In this document: one piece after another, positions 12,961 to 23,894 of the stretch
Layout: every line of letters begins with the position of its first letter
How positions within the stretch are numbered: the first letter of the stretch is position 1
Source: Andrena cerasifolii
Lineage: Eukaryota; Arthropoda; Insecta; Hymenoptera; Andrenidae
Reading direction: 5' to 3'
Length of the DNA stretch: 64,000 nt
NCBI RefSeq assembly: GCF_050908995.1
Contig: NC_135118.1
Span: 23,213,501 to 23,277,500, forward strand
The notes under the pieces: model-generated
What the model was told of the DNA's origin: nothing
What the model saw: the letters and a program-made list of their open reading frames with translations, nothing else
The model's database searches: none
Made by a program: the position numbers and the translations under genes

Positions 12961-13551
12961 GGACATTTTGCTGACATCTGTCGGTGGACATATCGTCGGA
13001 AGAGAGGTGTTTCAGTAGTACAGTGTTTTGAGGACCACCGTTGAAATAGTATCACCATGCTAGAGGAATAGCTGAAACTTTGATAGCGATGAGAGTTGAA
13101 AATTTGAAATACTGTCAATGTTTTTTAATCTTTATCATGTGTAATTATTTTAGAGAGTAGTCTAGTAAATGTACAGAAAGCAGGTATATAGTTAGTAGGG
13201 ATTAGAAGAAACTGAAAAAGTTCTTCAAGGTCAGGGGTGGTTTTTTCTAGTTTCCTGATATACCTGCTGTGGATAACGTAGCAACCCTCCCTTTCTCAGT
13301 TACCGATCGGGTCTTATAAAGTTACTAGACCGAACGTTGGCGACATCTCTCGGCAAGATTATTGGGGTGAAAACTACCCTTTTAGGCGATTTGGATTCTG
13401 TTAACGTGAAATTACATCAAAGGACCTTAGGTATAATGTAATTAGTGTAACTAATAAGGTTTAAAATTTTAATACTTAAGCCTATACTAAATAGACGCAA
13501 TAAATTTTTGTGAAAGGTAATTAAAAATTGCCAAAGATACTACTGACGATG
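12961..13551. other. unannotated stretch with a short inverted repeat
   Basis: AT-rich sequence. AGCAGGTATAT at 13179-13189 pairs with its inverted copy at 13258-13268, and partial pairing continues inward, giving a hairpin of about 90 bp that may be a tiny element remnant. No coding signal. Confidence 0.4.
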
Positions 13552-13559
13552 GTATTTTC

Positions 13560-13914
13560 CAGGGCTTGAATAGGTTTCAAAAATTACTGTTTCAAACTGT
13601 TAGATAAAGGTTCTGACTGAAAGAGTTATGAAGAACCTTTATTCGGAATAACCGTTATAAAGAACCTAAATATCAGACTATATAAGTATAAGTTACGTCC
13701 AAGCATCGGTTCTATAACCGCTTTGTAATTTATATAGAACCTAAAAAATAAAAGTTATAGAACCTAAAACATAAAAGTTATAGAGCTATATAGGAACCGT
13801 AACTTATACTTATATAGTCCGATATTTAGGTTCTTTATAACGGTTATTCAGAATAAAGGTTCTTCATAACTCTTTCAAGAACCGAAATCTTTATAATAAT
13901 GGTTTCAAGCCCTG
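13560..13914. mobile_element. hAT-type MITE with perfect 8-bp target duplication
   Basis: The element is 355 bp, starts CAGGGCTTGAA and ends with the inverted copy. Directly outside both ends is GTATTTTC (13552-13559 and 13915-13922), a perfect 8-bp target duplication. Beyond the tips, long inner arms (about 13615-13700 and 13797-13885) are inverted copies, and between them TATAGAACCTAAAA is repeated. An 8-bp duplication with CAGGG tips is the hallmark of hAT transposons. There is no transposase frame, so movement depended on a helper elsewhere. Confidence 0.92.
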
Positions 13915-13922
13915 GTATTTTC

Positions 13923-14254
13923 ATTCTCATGTCGTGCGCTCGATTGCAGCGGAAGATTTCCATTTCCAACAAAGACACAAACCTTCAAAAGTTATCAAAA
14001 CCACGGAAACCAACCCCCAGTTCTGACAACGTTGCCGATTGTGGTTGATATTCCACGTCGGTAAAATTTCCCTATACCCGCCCTACGCCGATAAGGTAGA
14101 CACCCGTCAACCGACATTTTCAATCGCTTAACTTATAAATTGGTGCAGACGAGGCACCCGATGGCGCACGTGTGTATAATTTGCACGTTGCCGTCACCCT
14201 GCCAAAAGAGAATGGCGTAGAAACGTAGACTATAGTTTAGAATCTACACAAACG
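13923..14254. other. unannotated non-coding stretch
   Basis: Single-copy looking sequence between the hAT MITE and a possible retroelement tail. Nothing recognised. Confidence 0.5.
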
Positions 14255-14266
14255 ATAGTTCACACT

Positions 14267-14480
14267 TTTATTATTATTATTATAATATATACGGGATAAA
14301 GTCCCATTAGTGTAAAAGAGCAAAAACAGACAAAAAGACAAAAAGAAAAAAGAAATAGCAATACACAGCGCATACAAAAAAGCATACAATACTTAAAGTA
14401 GGTAAATGGTTCACACACTATAAACTCACACACAACGAGGCTACATAAGTTTACATAAGTTTATCAAGAGCCTTGTTAAA
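14267..14480 (-). mobile_element. possible non-LTR retroelement 3' end
   Basis: Read on the minus strand, an A-rich region passes through TAATGGGACTTTATCCCGTA (14290-14309) into a TAA/ATA tail (14267-14290). A similar arrangement, TGGGTATTCCCCGTATAATT followed by a TAAA-type tail, stands on the minus strand at 40832-40890. A short GC-containing motif followed by a simple A-rich tail is common for insect LINE 3' ends. No reverse-transcriptase frame is present, and the inner boundary is a guess. Confidence 0.35.
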
Positions 14481-16890
14481 GGAATAGGTTGATTCCGTGA
14501 AAAAATCAAGGAAATAAAAAATCTAATTCTATACTATAGTATTGCCACTTGCACGTAGAACATTTTCCGATAAATTTCTTTGCAACTTCGACGCTTACAG
14601 TGGTTTTTAGAATGGCTCTTCGTTTACAGATCCAACCCACCATTAACGACGTCTGTCCGAACAACCACGATTGATCGAAGCGATCGAGAATAATTCCACC
14701 TATCCACGATCAGTTTTCAAGCCACAATAACAGCATCCACTTTCGTCCCCCCGCATTCCAATTTTCCAGCCACCTTCAGCCTCTAATTTATACATCGCGA
14801 GCGGAATGTAGATTCCGTGCAGATCGCGAGTCAAAGCGACTCGACGCGGCGGAAGAATGGCGGAGAGGGAGAAAGAAGGAGGCAGTCATGCGTTTCAGCG
14901 AGCAGAGAGCGCGTCAAGTAGATTAAGACGATTATGGTCAGACCGCGTCGCCACCTCGCACGTTTATCGCCGCCACCGAAAAATACCGTCAACCGATTTT
15001 TCGTTCCCTCCTCTCGCTCCCCTCCTCTTTTCGTATCGATTCCGATCGCGACCACGCGCGGGGAGACGGGATGGCATTCTTTTTTTTTCCTCGGCAGCTT
15101 TACGAGTGGCCGTGCATCTGTCGGTGGCAGTCGGCCACGGAATTCGAGCGAAGAAATGCGCGGTATGCGCGCGGCCGTGTAACGCGTAAGTGACCACCGG
15201 CGCACGGTGATAATTATGACGCTGCTGCTGATAAGGATCTTAGGGTTTGTCGGCGATAATTATGCGTGTGGGACCGCGCCACGGCCATTACCCGGCCGCG
15301 GAAGAAAAAGGGAGAAAGGGGGGAGCGAGCGCGGCGACGCGTTTCCGGTAAACGAGGAATGCGGCGACGACGACGATTAAACGTGCCCGCCGACAAAAGA
15401 ATCGCTCGAGTGACACGGAATTTCGACTGGCCTCTTAAACGCGCGAACGCCAGAACCCGTACCTTCTGTGGGAATTGACGTTGAGGCGGTTGGAGTTGTC
15501 GTTGGTGCGACTTAAACTTCTCTCATTTTTGAGCTGCTCGAGTGTCGGGCTGTCGGTCGTGAAATTGGTACGGCGAACTTGTGACAGCGGTGGTGAAACG
15601 TTGAGCGTTGATAATGTGGAATAAAATGGCGTGTAGGGTAGCTTTCGAACGTCTGTGGTAAGTTTTGAAGGAGGCGAAAAAGACGATATATGGTGGTTAG
15701 TACTTTTGAAGGTATCGTGGATTTTAAGCAGCTCGATGTATTTATTTCATCAGCGATAGATTTCGGTAGATCTAGGACGAACTGTTGATGGTTTAGTTGA
15801 CGTTTCTGAAGGAGACGCAAGCGTTCTTCCCTTTCGTATCTTGATCGCCATGTGTATTTTCTGTCGGCAGACCGGTAACCACGTAACGATGCCCTTTTTT
15901 GCAACACTCCTTGCTCCCGAGCGTGAAATTAGTGGCAATTTAGCGTTTCAGGGAACTATTCGCTCTTTGCTCGTTCTCTGCCCGTATGGCGTTCCTTGTT
16001 CTCGGATCCCAAGATTAAACTTGCGAGGAAGAAACGTCTATGGGTACCTTCGAGAACTGTTGCTACTACAATTTCTATTTATGAAAACTTATGGGGCACT
16101 GAGCAGGAATCTAAGTAGTCAATTATTTCAATTACACACATTTGGGCAACTAAAAGTCCCCCACAATTCCACTTAAAAATAAATAATAAATAAAACCTCC
16201 CACACCTTCCTTAAAATCCTCTGCAACCTATATCACCCTTCTTCAACCCTCGAACCAATAAGTGTCATTCTAACGTATTCAAGCTGATTCAAAGCCCAAC
16301 CCCATCATTGGGTCAAACAGATCTCCCCCAAACAACACGACTAGCTTTAATTCAATTGATCGTTGTTGAAATCGAAGTTCCTGGCGATGTACATATGTAA
16401 CCAGAAGCAAATCTCTCAATCCCGATCGAAATAAGGGGACAAGTGCAACATTTATCCGTTGAATGACTCTTAATGCTTCCTGGGGGAACGGCGATCGTAA
16501 TATCGAACGATGACGTTGCCGGTTCGTCGCGCACACGACGGATTACGGATAGCGACGGTCCACTAAAGCCCCGAAGACTAATTGGACGTAATGACATGGG
16601 CTTAAAGGTACGATCCTATAGGCCTGATTGGACGCCAACGGCGTTTCGCAATACCTGGAAGCCCATTGGACGCTGGCACCCTGTCGAGGCGACGTCGCAT
16701 GGAGAAGGCTGCGTAACAACCGACGAATTACGCCGCCAGGCCTGTCGGCGGTCGTAATTGATTTCGTTTAAACGGCGCGATCCTAGACCCCTTTGGAAAC
16801 GCCGTGTCGTGCGTCGCCCCGTTCTCTAAAAGTCGAATACAAAACGCGTGACCGGCGCGTCCCTTTCTCCCGAGTCATCCTCAGCTGTGT
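14481..16890. other. unannotated non-coding stretch, CpG-rich in the middle
   Basis: CpG-rich from about 14640 to 15480, with purine/pyrimidine tracts, then mixed to AT-rich. Open frames up to 131 codons (minus, 15512-15907) match nothing recognised. No element ends seen until the hairpin that begins at 16891. Confidence 0.45.
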
Positions 16891-16929
16891 CTTAAACCGA
16901 TTACCCTGTTTGCGTTTGAAGACGCGGTA

Positions 16930-17156
16930 ATCGGTTTAAGGTGCATCGGGGTAGAGTTTTTGTGTTGTATATTAGAAGGTCGTGGAATTTTAATCTTAGG
17001 ATGGACTCCGTCGTTAGTGATTTGACTAAAATTTATTTGTATTTTTTTATGCATTTTTAGATTTATATACATATACATATATATAAAAAAATATATACTA
17101 AAAATATATACTAAAATTGATATATATATATAGATTTGACTAAAATTTATTTTTAT

Positions 17157-17197
<41 letters not shown>

Positions 17198-17366
17198 ATT
17201 TTAGTATATATTTTTATATATATATGTATATGTATATAAATCTAAAAATGCATAAAAAAATAAATTTTAGTCAAACCACTAACGACGGAGTCCGTCCTAA
17301 AATTAAAATTCCAGGACTTTCTAATATACAACACAAAAACTCTAACCCGATGCACCTTAAACCGAT
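16930..17366. mobile_element. AT-rich foldback element with an extra tip copy alongside
   Basis: The left arm, 16930 to about 17090, and right arm, about 17205-17366, are inverted copies beginning ATCGGTTTAAGGTGCATCGG. They enclose an AT core with a TA microsatellite (about 17161-17195). A third copy of the tip, CTTAAACCGATTACC at 16891-16905, faces the left tip across 20 bp and forms a perfect 15-bp hairpin (16891-16940). This suggests nested insertion or a rearranged end. No clear target duplication and no coding capacity. Confidence 0.75.
17161..17195. repeat. (TA)n microsatellite
   Basis: Uninterrupted TA repeat of about 32 bp in the loop of the foldback element. Confidence 0.95.
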
Positions 17367-18663
17367 ATATATTTTTCATGGAGGTCCAACTTTATGATTG
17401 AAATTGAATACAGGAGTAATATTTAATTATTTTATTATATTAATTCATTGAATTCCTTTAAATTTTTTATTTTGGAATTTAATTATATTTTATTATTTAA
17501 ATAGTTTAATTGAAATTTTTATTTGTGGGGTCAAAGATTATTACTTTAAATTCCAACGGACGAATCCTCCATAATCATGATACATACCTAGTATTTAGAA
17601 ACTAACATTCCCAGGGAAATATTCATTTCAACCTCCAAGGGTGAAACAACTTCGAAATGCAACGACATATCATTGGGCACCTTGTTTGGAGAGTCTCCAA
17701 GTTCTCTGCAAGTGGCGCGGAACGCGTGCGAGTTTCGCGAAAAATAAGGAGAGGGTGGACGTATAAGCACGCGACGAGGATTGGGCGAGGAAGGGAAGAG
17801 TGACGTAGCCAAGGGGTAGCGGAATCGTTCGTACGTGACTTCTTACGGGCTCATAACTAATTTCCCCGTTAAAGGAGTTACGCGAGAGTTGCGGCGCGGT
17901 TGCGTGCACGCGTTGCATGCACGCGCTCGCGTGGGCGGCGATGCAGCCCGACCAGCGATGCACGCCTGTGTATATATATATATATATCTGACGTTAAACA
18001 AGAAAACGGTGTTTACGGTTGTACGAGGCCGATAAATAATCCGACGTATGATGGGCCCGCGACTATTTACCCACCTACGGCGTCCGTCTTCTCGCGTGAC
18101 CGTTCCACCCTCCGCGCGTGCTAGACCGCGAGAAGAGGTCAGCCGCGAAACGTAAACTGCCAGGCGGGTGCACGCGTCGCAGCGAAACGAGCAAAAGAAT
18201 TTTACGATTCTGCCGGTGCAGTGTCGGTTGGCGAATATTTCAGAGAGTTCGTAAACCGAGGCCGATGAAATCGAGTGCTTCTGGATTTATAGACTTGTCT
18301 CGAGACGTGGCCGAAGCCGCTCGCGGAGCGCTTCAGCTTCGACGTTGGCGAAAGGTCAACGTTATCGGGGAAATCATTTTTTAACGAGTCCGAAGGCAGA
18401 AAGCGCGCGGGAGATTGTGCGTAAGTGGGAACCGAGTATTTGAGTATGTAAATGATTCGTGGAGGTGTCGTAGTGTTTAAGGGAGAGGATGAGGCAATAT
18501 TTGATGAAGGAGGATGTGAAATGTGTTGGGGCTGACTTTTTGCTGAATGTTTTACGAAACTTCTGGGTGAGCACCTTCTAGAATCTAGATTATTAATTCA
18601 CTCTATCATAGGAGGAACTTAAATGTGAGGGCAATTGCAATATAAATGTGTTTTACTGAAATA
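17367..18663. other. unannotated non-coding stretch
   Basis: AT-rich to about 17580, then increasingly CpG-rich. A near-palindromic TGCATGCACGCG-type region lies at about 17900-17935 and a short TA repeat at about 17970-17988. Frames below 100 codons; no gene recognised. Confidence 0.5.
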
Positions 18664-18665
18664 TA

Positions 18666-18874
18666 CAGTAGTGTATTTATTATAAATACGTTACCAATGG
18701 TACCTATCTTATTATGAGTATGTATTAGGAAAATATTCTTGCAAAAATGTGTAGCTTTACTATCTAAGCCAAAATATGTAAGATGGATACGAATATATTT
18801 TATCAATTATACCGCTACAAAAATGGGGCATGCTACGTAAATTTGAGAGTGATGCAATAAATATTCCACTCCTG
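18666..18874 (+). mobile_element. Tc1/mariner-type MITE, CAGTAGCGG family, copy 1
   Basis: A 209-bp element flanked by TA on both sides (18664-18665 and 18875-18876). Its right end, GAGTGATGCAATAAATATTC (18847-18866) followed by CACTCCTG, matches the inverted end of the copy at 47656-47854. The two interiors align along most of their length in opposite orientation. TA target sites and CAGT tips fit Tc1/mariner. The left end is more diverged than the right. No transposase frame. Confidence 0.8.
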
Positions 18875-18876
18875 TA

Positions 18877-21800
18877 AGAGGAAACTTAAAGAAGAAGAGT
18901 GTTACTTTCACACAAAGACTTCCACAAATAAAAGACACGAAAGACATTCGTCCTACCCAAATTCCGGTAAATACTGCGCGGGAGAAAAAAAGATACAGCT
19001 AAAGGGGGACATTTCTCCAGATAAAGATCAGTAGGAGAAGATACGATGACCTTCAGATCGCTTCAGGGGTTCACTTTTTTCAGAGGGTATCCCTAACCAG
19101 CCCCTAATTCCAAAGATCAACCTGCTGAAAGCGTCGGTCACGCCTCACAGCATTTTTTGTGCCACAAAAGAGAGAGCGAGAGAGAGAGATCAGCTTTCTA
19201 CGGGATTATGGGATTTCGAGTGCTTTTCCCCTCCATCTCCACCTTCTTCCTCGATCCAACGGCTGCACCTGTATCCCCTGTTCCAGGGGTCCCCACAAAC
19301 TTTCCACGGTTCGGTTACAGAATGTGTGTTGAAGAACGTTTTCCAGATACCTGGACCCTCGAGAGCCTACCTGGGCGAACCCTGCCCCTTAGCGATTTCC
19401 ATCGAGAAGTCGACTCTCACTGAACCAGCAGTTCGCTTCGAGCCTATTGTGCCTCTAACGATCCCGTTTATGGGGCAATTTCGAGGAATGGTCGGGACAC
19501 TAATGTGCTGCTGCAAATACGAAAATCGATCTGGCTGGGATTAAGAGAGAGGCATTGAGAGCAGAGTTCTCGAGTATTAACACACGAGTGCATAGGCGAA
19601 TAAAATACAGAGCATCGCCATAGACCGAAATATGAAGAAGAAGAAGTTGGATCCATTCAGAATAATGCGTGACTGTTACATTCTTCCTTTAAATACCACT
19701 TTTCCTTTCCTCTGGTTTACCGAAGCGTTGTCTAATATTACAGCAACATTTAAGCGTTCCCATCACAAAATCACCATTGGAGAAAGGCGATATTCATCTC
19801 GCCCCGATAAGAAGCTATTTTCCAATTCACAGGAAGTCTCGTAGAAGCGCTAGTAAGAGACGGATCACTTCGCTCGAGCTACTTAGTCGACGTATCGGCT
19901 TGGAAATGCACGTCGGCTGCGCTCGTGGCAGTTGCAGCATCGGTTAAAAATTTGTTTATCATCGAAATCGTGATCGCTGGCGGGACGAGCCGTCGCGATG
20001 CGCTGCGCGAGACGACGATAAATGAATAATATATTCCATTCGTCACGTTCGCCTGGGACGGAGGACGGCGGACGGAGCCGCGGCAACGGTCGTCCATTTG
20101 TCTCCTGCCAGCGCGCATAAGCAGGCATCCTACCTAATTACACGTTATTGGTTAATAATAGCGATGATTACCAGGCGAATATTACATCAGAGCCCGGGAA
20201 ACGTGTAGTCACGCTCTAACAGAGGCTTTAATTGTGTATCCACGCTGTGAGAGAATACACGGTGTATCTGTTCATCTCTCGCGGGCAACACTGGCGCGGA
20301 TTAATCATTAGCGTTTCTCCCAGCCACTTTTATAGAGATAATACCATTAAAACGTTGAATAATAACGCCCATGCATGGCCGGCTGATCGTTATCGGCCAC
20401 GGTGTATCATCCAGCACGCGAAACGCTTGTAAATTGTTTTCAGCTACGGAGCTAATCGCGTTCTTCTGCGTGCATTTTTGGATTCGTTAGCGGGGCACGG
20501 TCGTTCGCGTCCCTACGCGATACGATCTTCGGTTTTCTCGGTGAACGCGCACCGCTAGCGGGGCGCTGTTGGTTGTTTTGAAATGTTAATCAGTCGCTGC
20601 CCGTATCGTTATTATCATTGCTAAACACGTAACACGATCTATTTAAAGCACTCGCCGGGCTGCGCGCGCCGGCCGGTTCGCGGGCCGATTAATATGTTAA
20701 TTGTTTAATAAATCACGGGCGGCGGGGGAACGCCGCGCGCTCTATTCGACTCTTACCGCGGCGAATGTTGCGCGGGGCACGGCGCTGGAAACGCTTCCAG
20801 CGTAATCGAGTGACCACAATCGTGTATCGTCAAACGCAAATGTAAAAACCGCGATTGGAAGTCTAATGTTTTATTCATAGAATAAAGAGAAGACCAAGTT
20901 TATGTAAAGGAAATACGGACAGGTTTAACAAAAAAAAACGGCATGGTTGCATTGCTGCATCTTTCGAAAGAATGTAGCAGTGGGAAGATAAGTCACTAAG
21001 AAGTGAAAAATTTCTGTCTATCAAGTAATTTTGAGTATTCAACTATTAATTTCATCTATACCATCGCCTTAGTTCGTCGCAGTTTTCAGGATCACCCGGT
21101 ATATTTCATTGGAACAGAACTAATTTTACAATACCGCAGGTTTTAATCCGTTGAAGAAAAAAAAATGCTAAATAAATAATTTCAAGTGTATTTGGTGAAA
21201 CTTTGTTTGAGCCAGGTTGAAAATTCGACTATGTACATAATTCATATCATAGGCGCTTGAATTTCGAAATGGACACTGGATTGTTTGCGCGATGAAACTG
21301 TTTCGTACCTGAGGAATTTTCGAGGGCCCGACGATGTCCTTTTCTAGGGTCGGAGGGAGACAGCAGGATGGTTGCACCACAAGGATCACGCGTGCACTGC
21401 CACCAACAGCGTAACGCAGCTGACACGAAACTGACCTGCACCCCGTGGCCACGAGGTGCCTCGTGCTTTTTTCTCCTCTCGTTCCTTCTACGCGCACACA
21501 CGGCCACACCTACACAGAACAGGGAGAATAATTCCCCGCTGTCCGCGCTCTAACGAAACTGGCCCTTAGAAACTGAACTTGGCCGGCCAAAGCTCCTCCA
21601 AGTCGACTTCTCGGCGCGCAGGTAATCTAATACGGTGCATTCTAGACCGACAGATAGAAGAGCTGGCTGGAGAAGGGGAGAATAGAGGAAAGGGAACTCG
21701 ATAGCGTTAAATACTGTACGAAAGGCTTCGGAGTAGTCCAAGTCGCAGCTGTGTACATACGCCTTCTTTTTTTATATCCCCGAAGAGAGTGGAGTAATTT

Positions 21801-21993
21801 TTTCTCCGCGGGCTCGTATCGCGGACACGAGATTGCTGGGCAAATAATGGAATTGATATTGTTTACCCTGCAATGGCTGACGGGAGAGGCTTGAGATGGA
21901 GGATATCGAGAGAAAGAGTTCAATGCGTTGAACATATGGTGCTCGGCAAAATGGGTCAATATGATTAGTTGATGGGGATGAAGCTTAGAAGTC
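18877..21993. other. unannotated non-coding stretch, CpG-rich second half
   Basis: A short GA run is at about 19167-19190. From about 19880 to 20830 the sequence is CpG-rich with many TTAAT/TAATTA motifs and no repeats, the look of single-copy regulatory DNA. From 20830 to 21290 it is AT-rich. Frames up to 117 codons are unrecognised. No element ends found. Confidence 0.45.
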
Positions 21994-22214
21994 AAGGATC
22001 AACTGCTTTTCTTATATTCGACGCAAGATTGTCTATACTTCTGTAATTTCTTTGGGTCTCTTATATACTTTAATGTAACTTCGAGTGATTTTCATTATTT
22101 AGTGAAGGATCAACTGCTTTTCTTATATTAGACGCAAGATTGTCTATACTTCTGTAATTTCTTTGGGTCTCTTATATACTTTAATGTAACTTCGAGTGAT
22201 TTTCATTATTTACA
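21994..22214. repeat. 111-bp tandem duplication, two copies
   Basis: Copy one, 21994-22104, and copy two, 22105-22214, each start AAGGATCAACTGC. They differ by a single substitution (TTCGACG versus TTAGACG) before diverging at the end of the second copy. The near identity indicates a recent event or gene conversion. No coding frame crosses it. Confidence 0.95.
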
Positions 22215-23606
22215 TAAAAATTAAGTCGTCTGGTTCTATTTCGACTGCTTGTAAGTAGCATTATCATTTGGAAGATTTGAGGAACCGACTGTGTTGAGTC
22301 GGATAGGAGATCTAAAATTTTTAGAAATAATTTATAACCGACGGCAGACAAAGCATGACAGTCATGCGAAGCATAGATAAACCTGGCACGTTCAATTATT
22401 ATAAATGAAGCGAATTATAAGAACTAAAGTAATCCAGAAATAAGTTATCCGGCGCACACTGCGGCAAATCAATCCAATGACCCACAGCAACTCTGAATTA
22501 TTATCCGAGTAATAGAAATTCTACGGATGCACATGAAGAAGCACAACAGCGCGCACGAAACGCAAATTGCACGGCGAGTGGTAATACCTTGAGAAGCGAG
22601 GAATAATTCAATTAATTACAGACGTACCGAGTGAACAGAAATAGTGTATCGGTAGCCCGGTATCGAAATTGAATGAACCGTAAAGTTCATCCACGGTCAG
22701 CATCCTCGATCGGCGTAATTAAATTTCTTCCCTTTTTTCGGATTTCAATTCTAATTAATTCTCCCCGTGGAGAGATTCCCCGCGGCCGTAGGAGACCTAT
22801 ACGGCTGCCCGAGGAGTCCGGAGTCGAAATTCCCGGCTATTTTACGAGGCATTAGCATGCCTCGCCTGAACTCCATGCCGGACATTCACCGTGAAATATT
22901 AATCTTTCACGGGCGGCGGCGAGGAGCGTCAGAGAATTACGAGGAATAATCAGAGAAACGCGGCTCCGCTGTGATATCGACCTCGATGCTTCCCGATTCC
23001 ACGTCCGTTAAACTTTCACACGACCCACTCCAATATCGGCGCAACGCTGATTTTTTACTCCGCCGACGCAATCACAGTCCTCCAACAACGTACGTCGATG
23101 TTCAATCACCGTCTAGAATGTATCATTATCATCACGAGCGTTTGGTTAAGGGAGAAAAACTCGAGGGATGCGCAAGGCCCGAGAGGATACCTCGACGCGT
23201 GGGTCAGCGCGCGATTTCGTTACTCGTCAATTGACGCGCGGCAAAGGAACGCCGCGCAATTACAGAGGAATGTTGTGCGGTTGCATCTGGAGGGTACAAT
23301 TATCATACAATTAATTGGTCAACCGCGCGCGAAGTAGCGGATGTACAGGCATGAAGTATGTAGAGGTTGTGATTAAGTAACATCACAGTTAATTGAAACT
23401 TTGAATAGGACGATTAAATATGTAAGTTCAGAGTTTACTTAAATTATTACCAGCCTATGGTTACAGGCTTGCATACTACATAAACTAATTAGACGATTTG
23501 TCTATTCTACCATTTTATTTCTGCGGGAAGTAAGAAAGTTCGCCGTCGAATTGTACCATCTTTAATTCTGTCGCAATGAAATGTCGACACGATTGATCCT
23601 TCCAGT
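22215..23606. other. unannotated non-coding stretch
   Basis: AT-rich then mixed sequence, with TAATTA-type motifs around 22600-22950 and a CpG-rich part near 23150-23340. No gene or element recognised. Confidence 0.5.
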
Positions 23607-23610
23607 TTAA

Positions 23611-23890
23611 CCCTTAACTGGTATCCTGGGGTCGCTCATGACCCCAAGCACCCAAAGTTCGATGTACAATTTTCGGTTGTCTAAGTTGGTAAACTGAATT
23701 TCTAATTAATTTTAAAATAATAGTTTAACTTTCTACGCTTCTATTATTTTCTACATTACCTGAGAAGAAAATATTCATAGCGGTTGCTCTAGTGTCGACT
23801 TTACAAATTTCTGTGCCCTTTTTTATTTGGGGTCTGCCACGACCCCAGTATACCAGTCACGTTTGCCAAAAACAGTATACCAGTTAAGGG
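23611..23890. mobile_element. piggyBac-type MITE with TTAA target duplication
   Basis: The element is 280 bp. It begins CCCTTAACTGGTAT, ends with the exact inverse ATACCAGTTAAGGG, and is bracketed by TTAA at 23607-23610 and 23891-23894. TTAA duplications and CCC tips define piggyBac-type elements. Just inside each end is an 18-bp interrupted palindrome, GGGGTCGCTCATGACCCC (23628-23645) and GGGGTCTGCCACGACCCC (23829-23846). The ATACCAGT motif is also doubled near the right end (about 23850-23858). A 210-codon plus-strand frame starts inside it and is regarded as chance. Confidence 0.93.
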
Positions 23891-23894
23891 TTAA

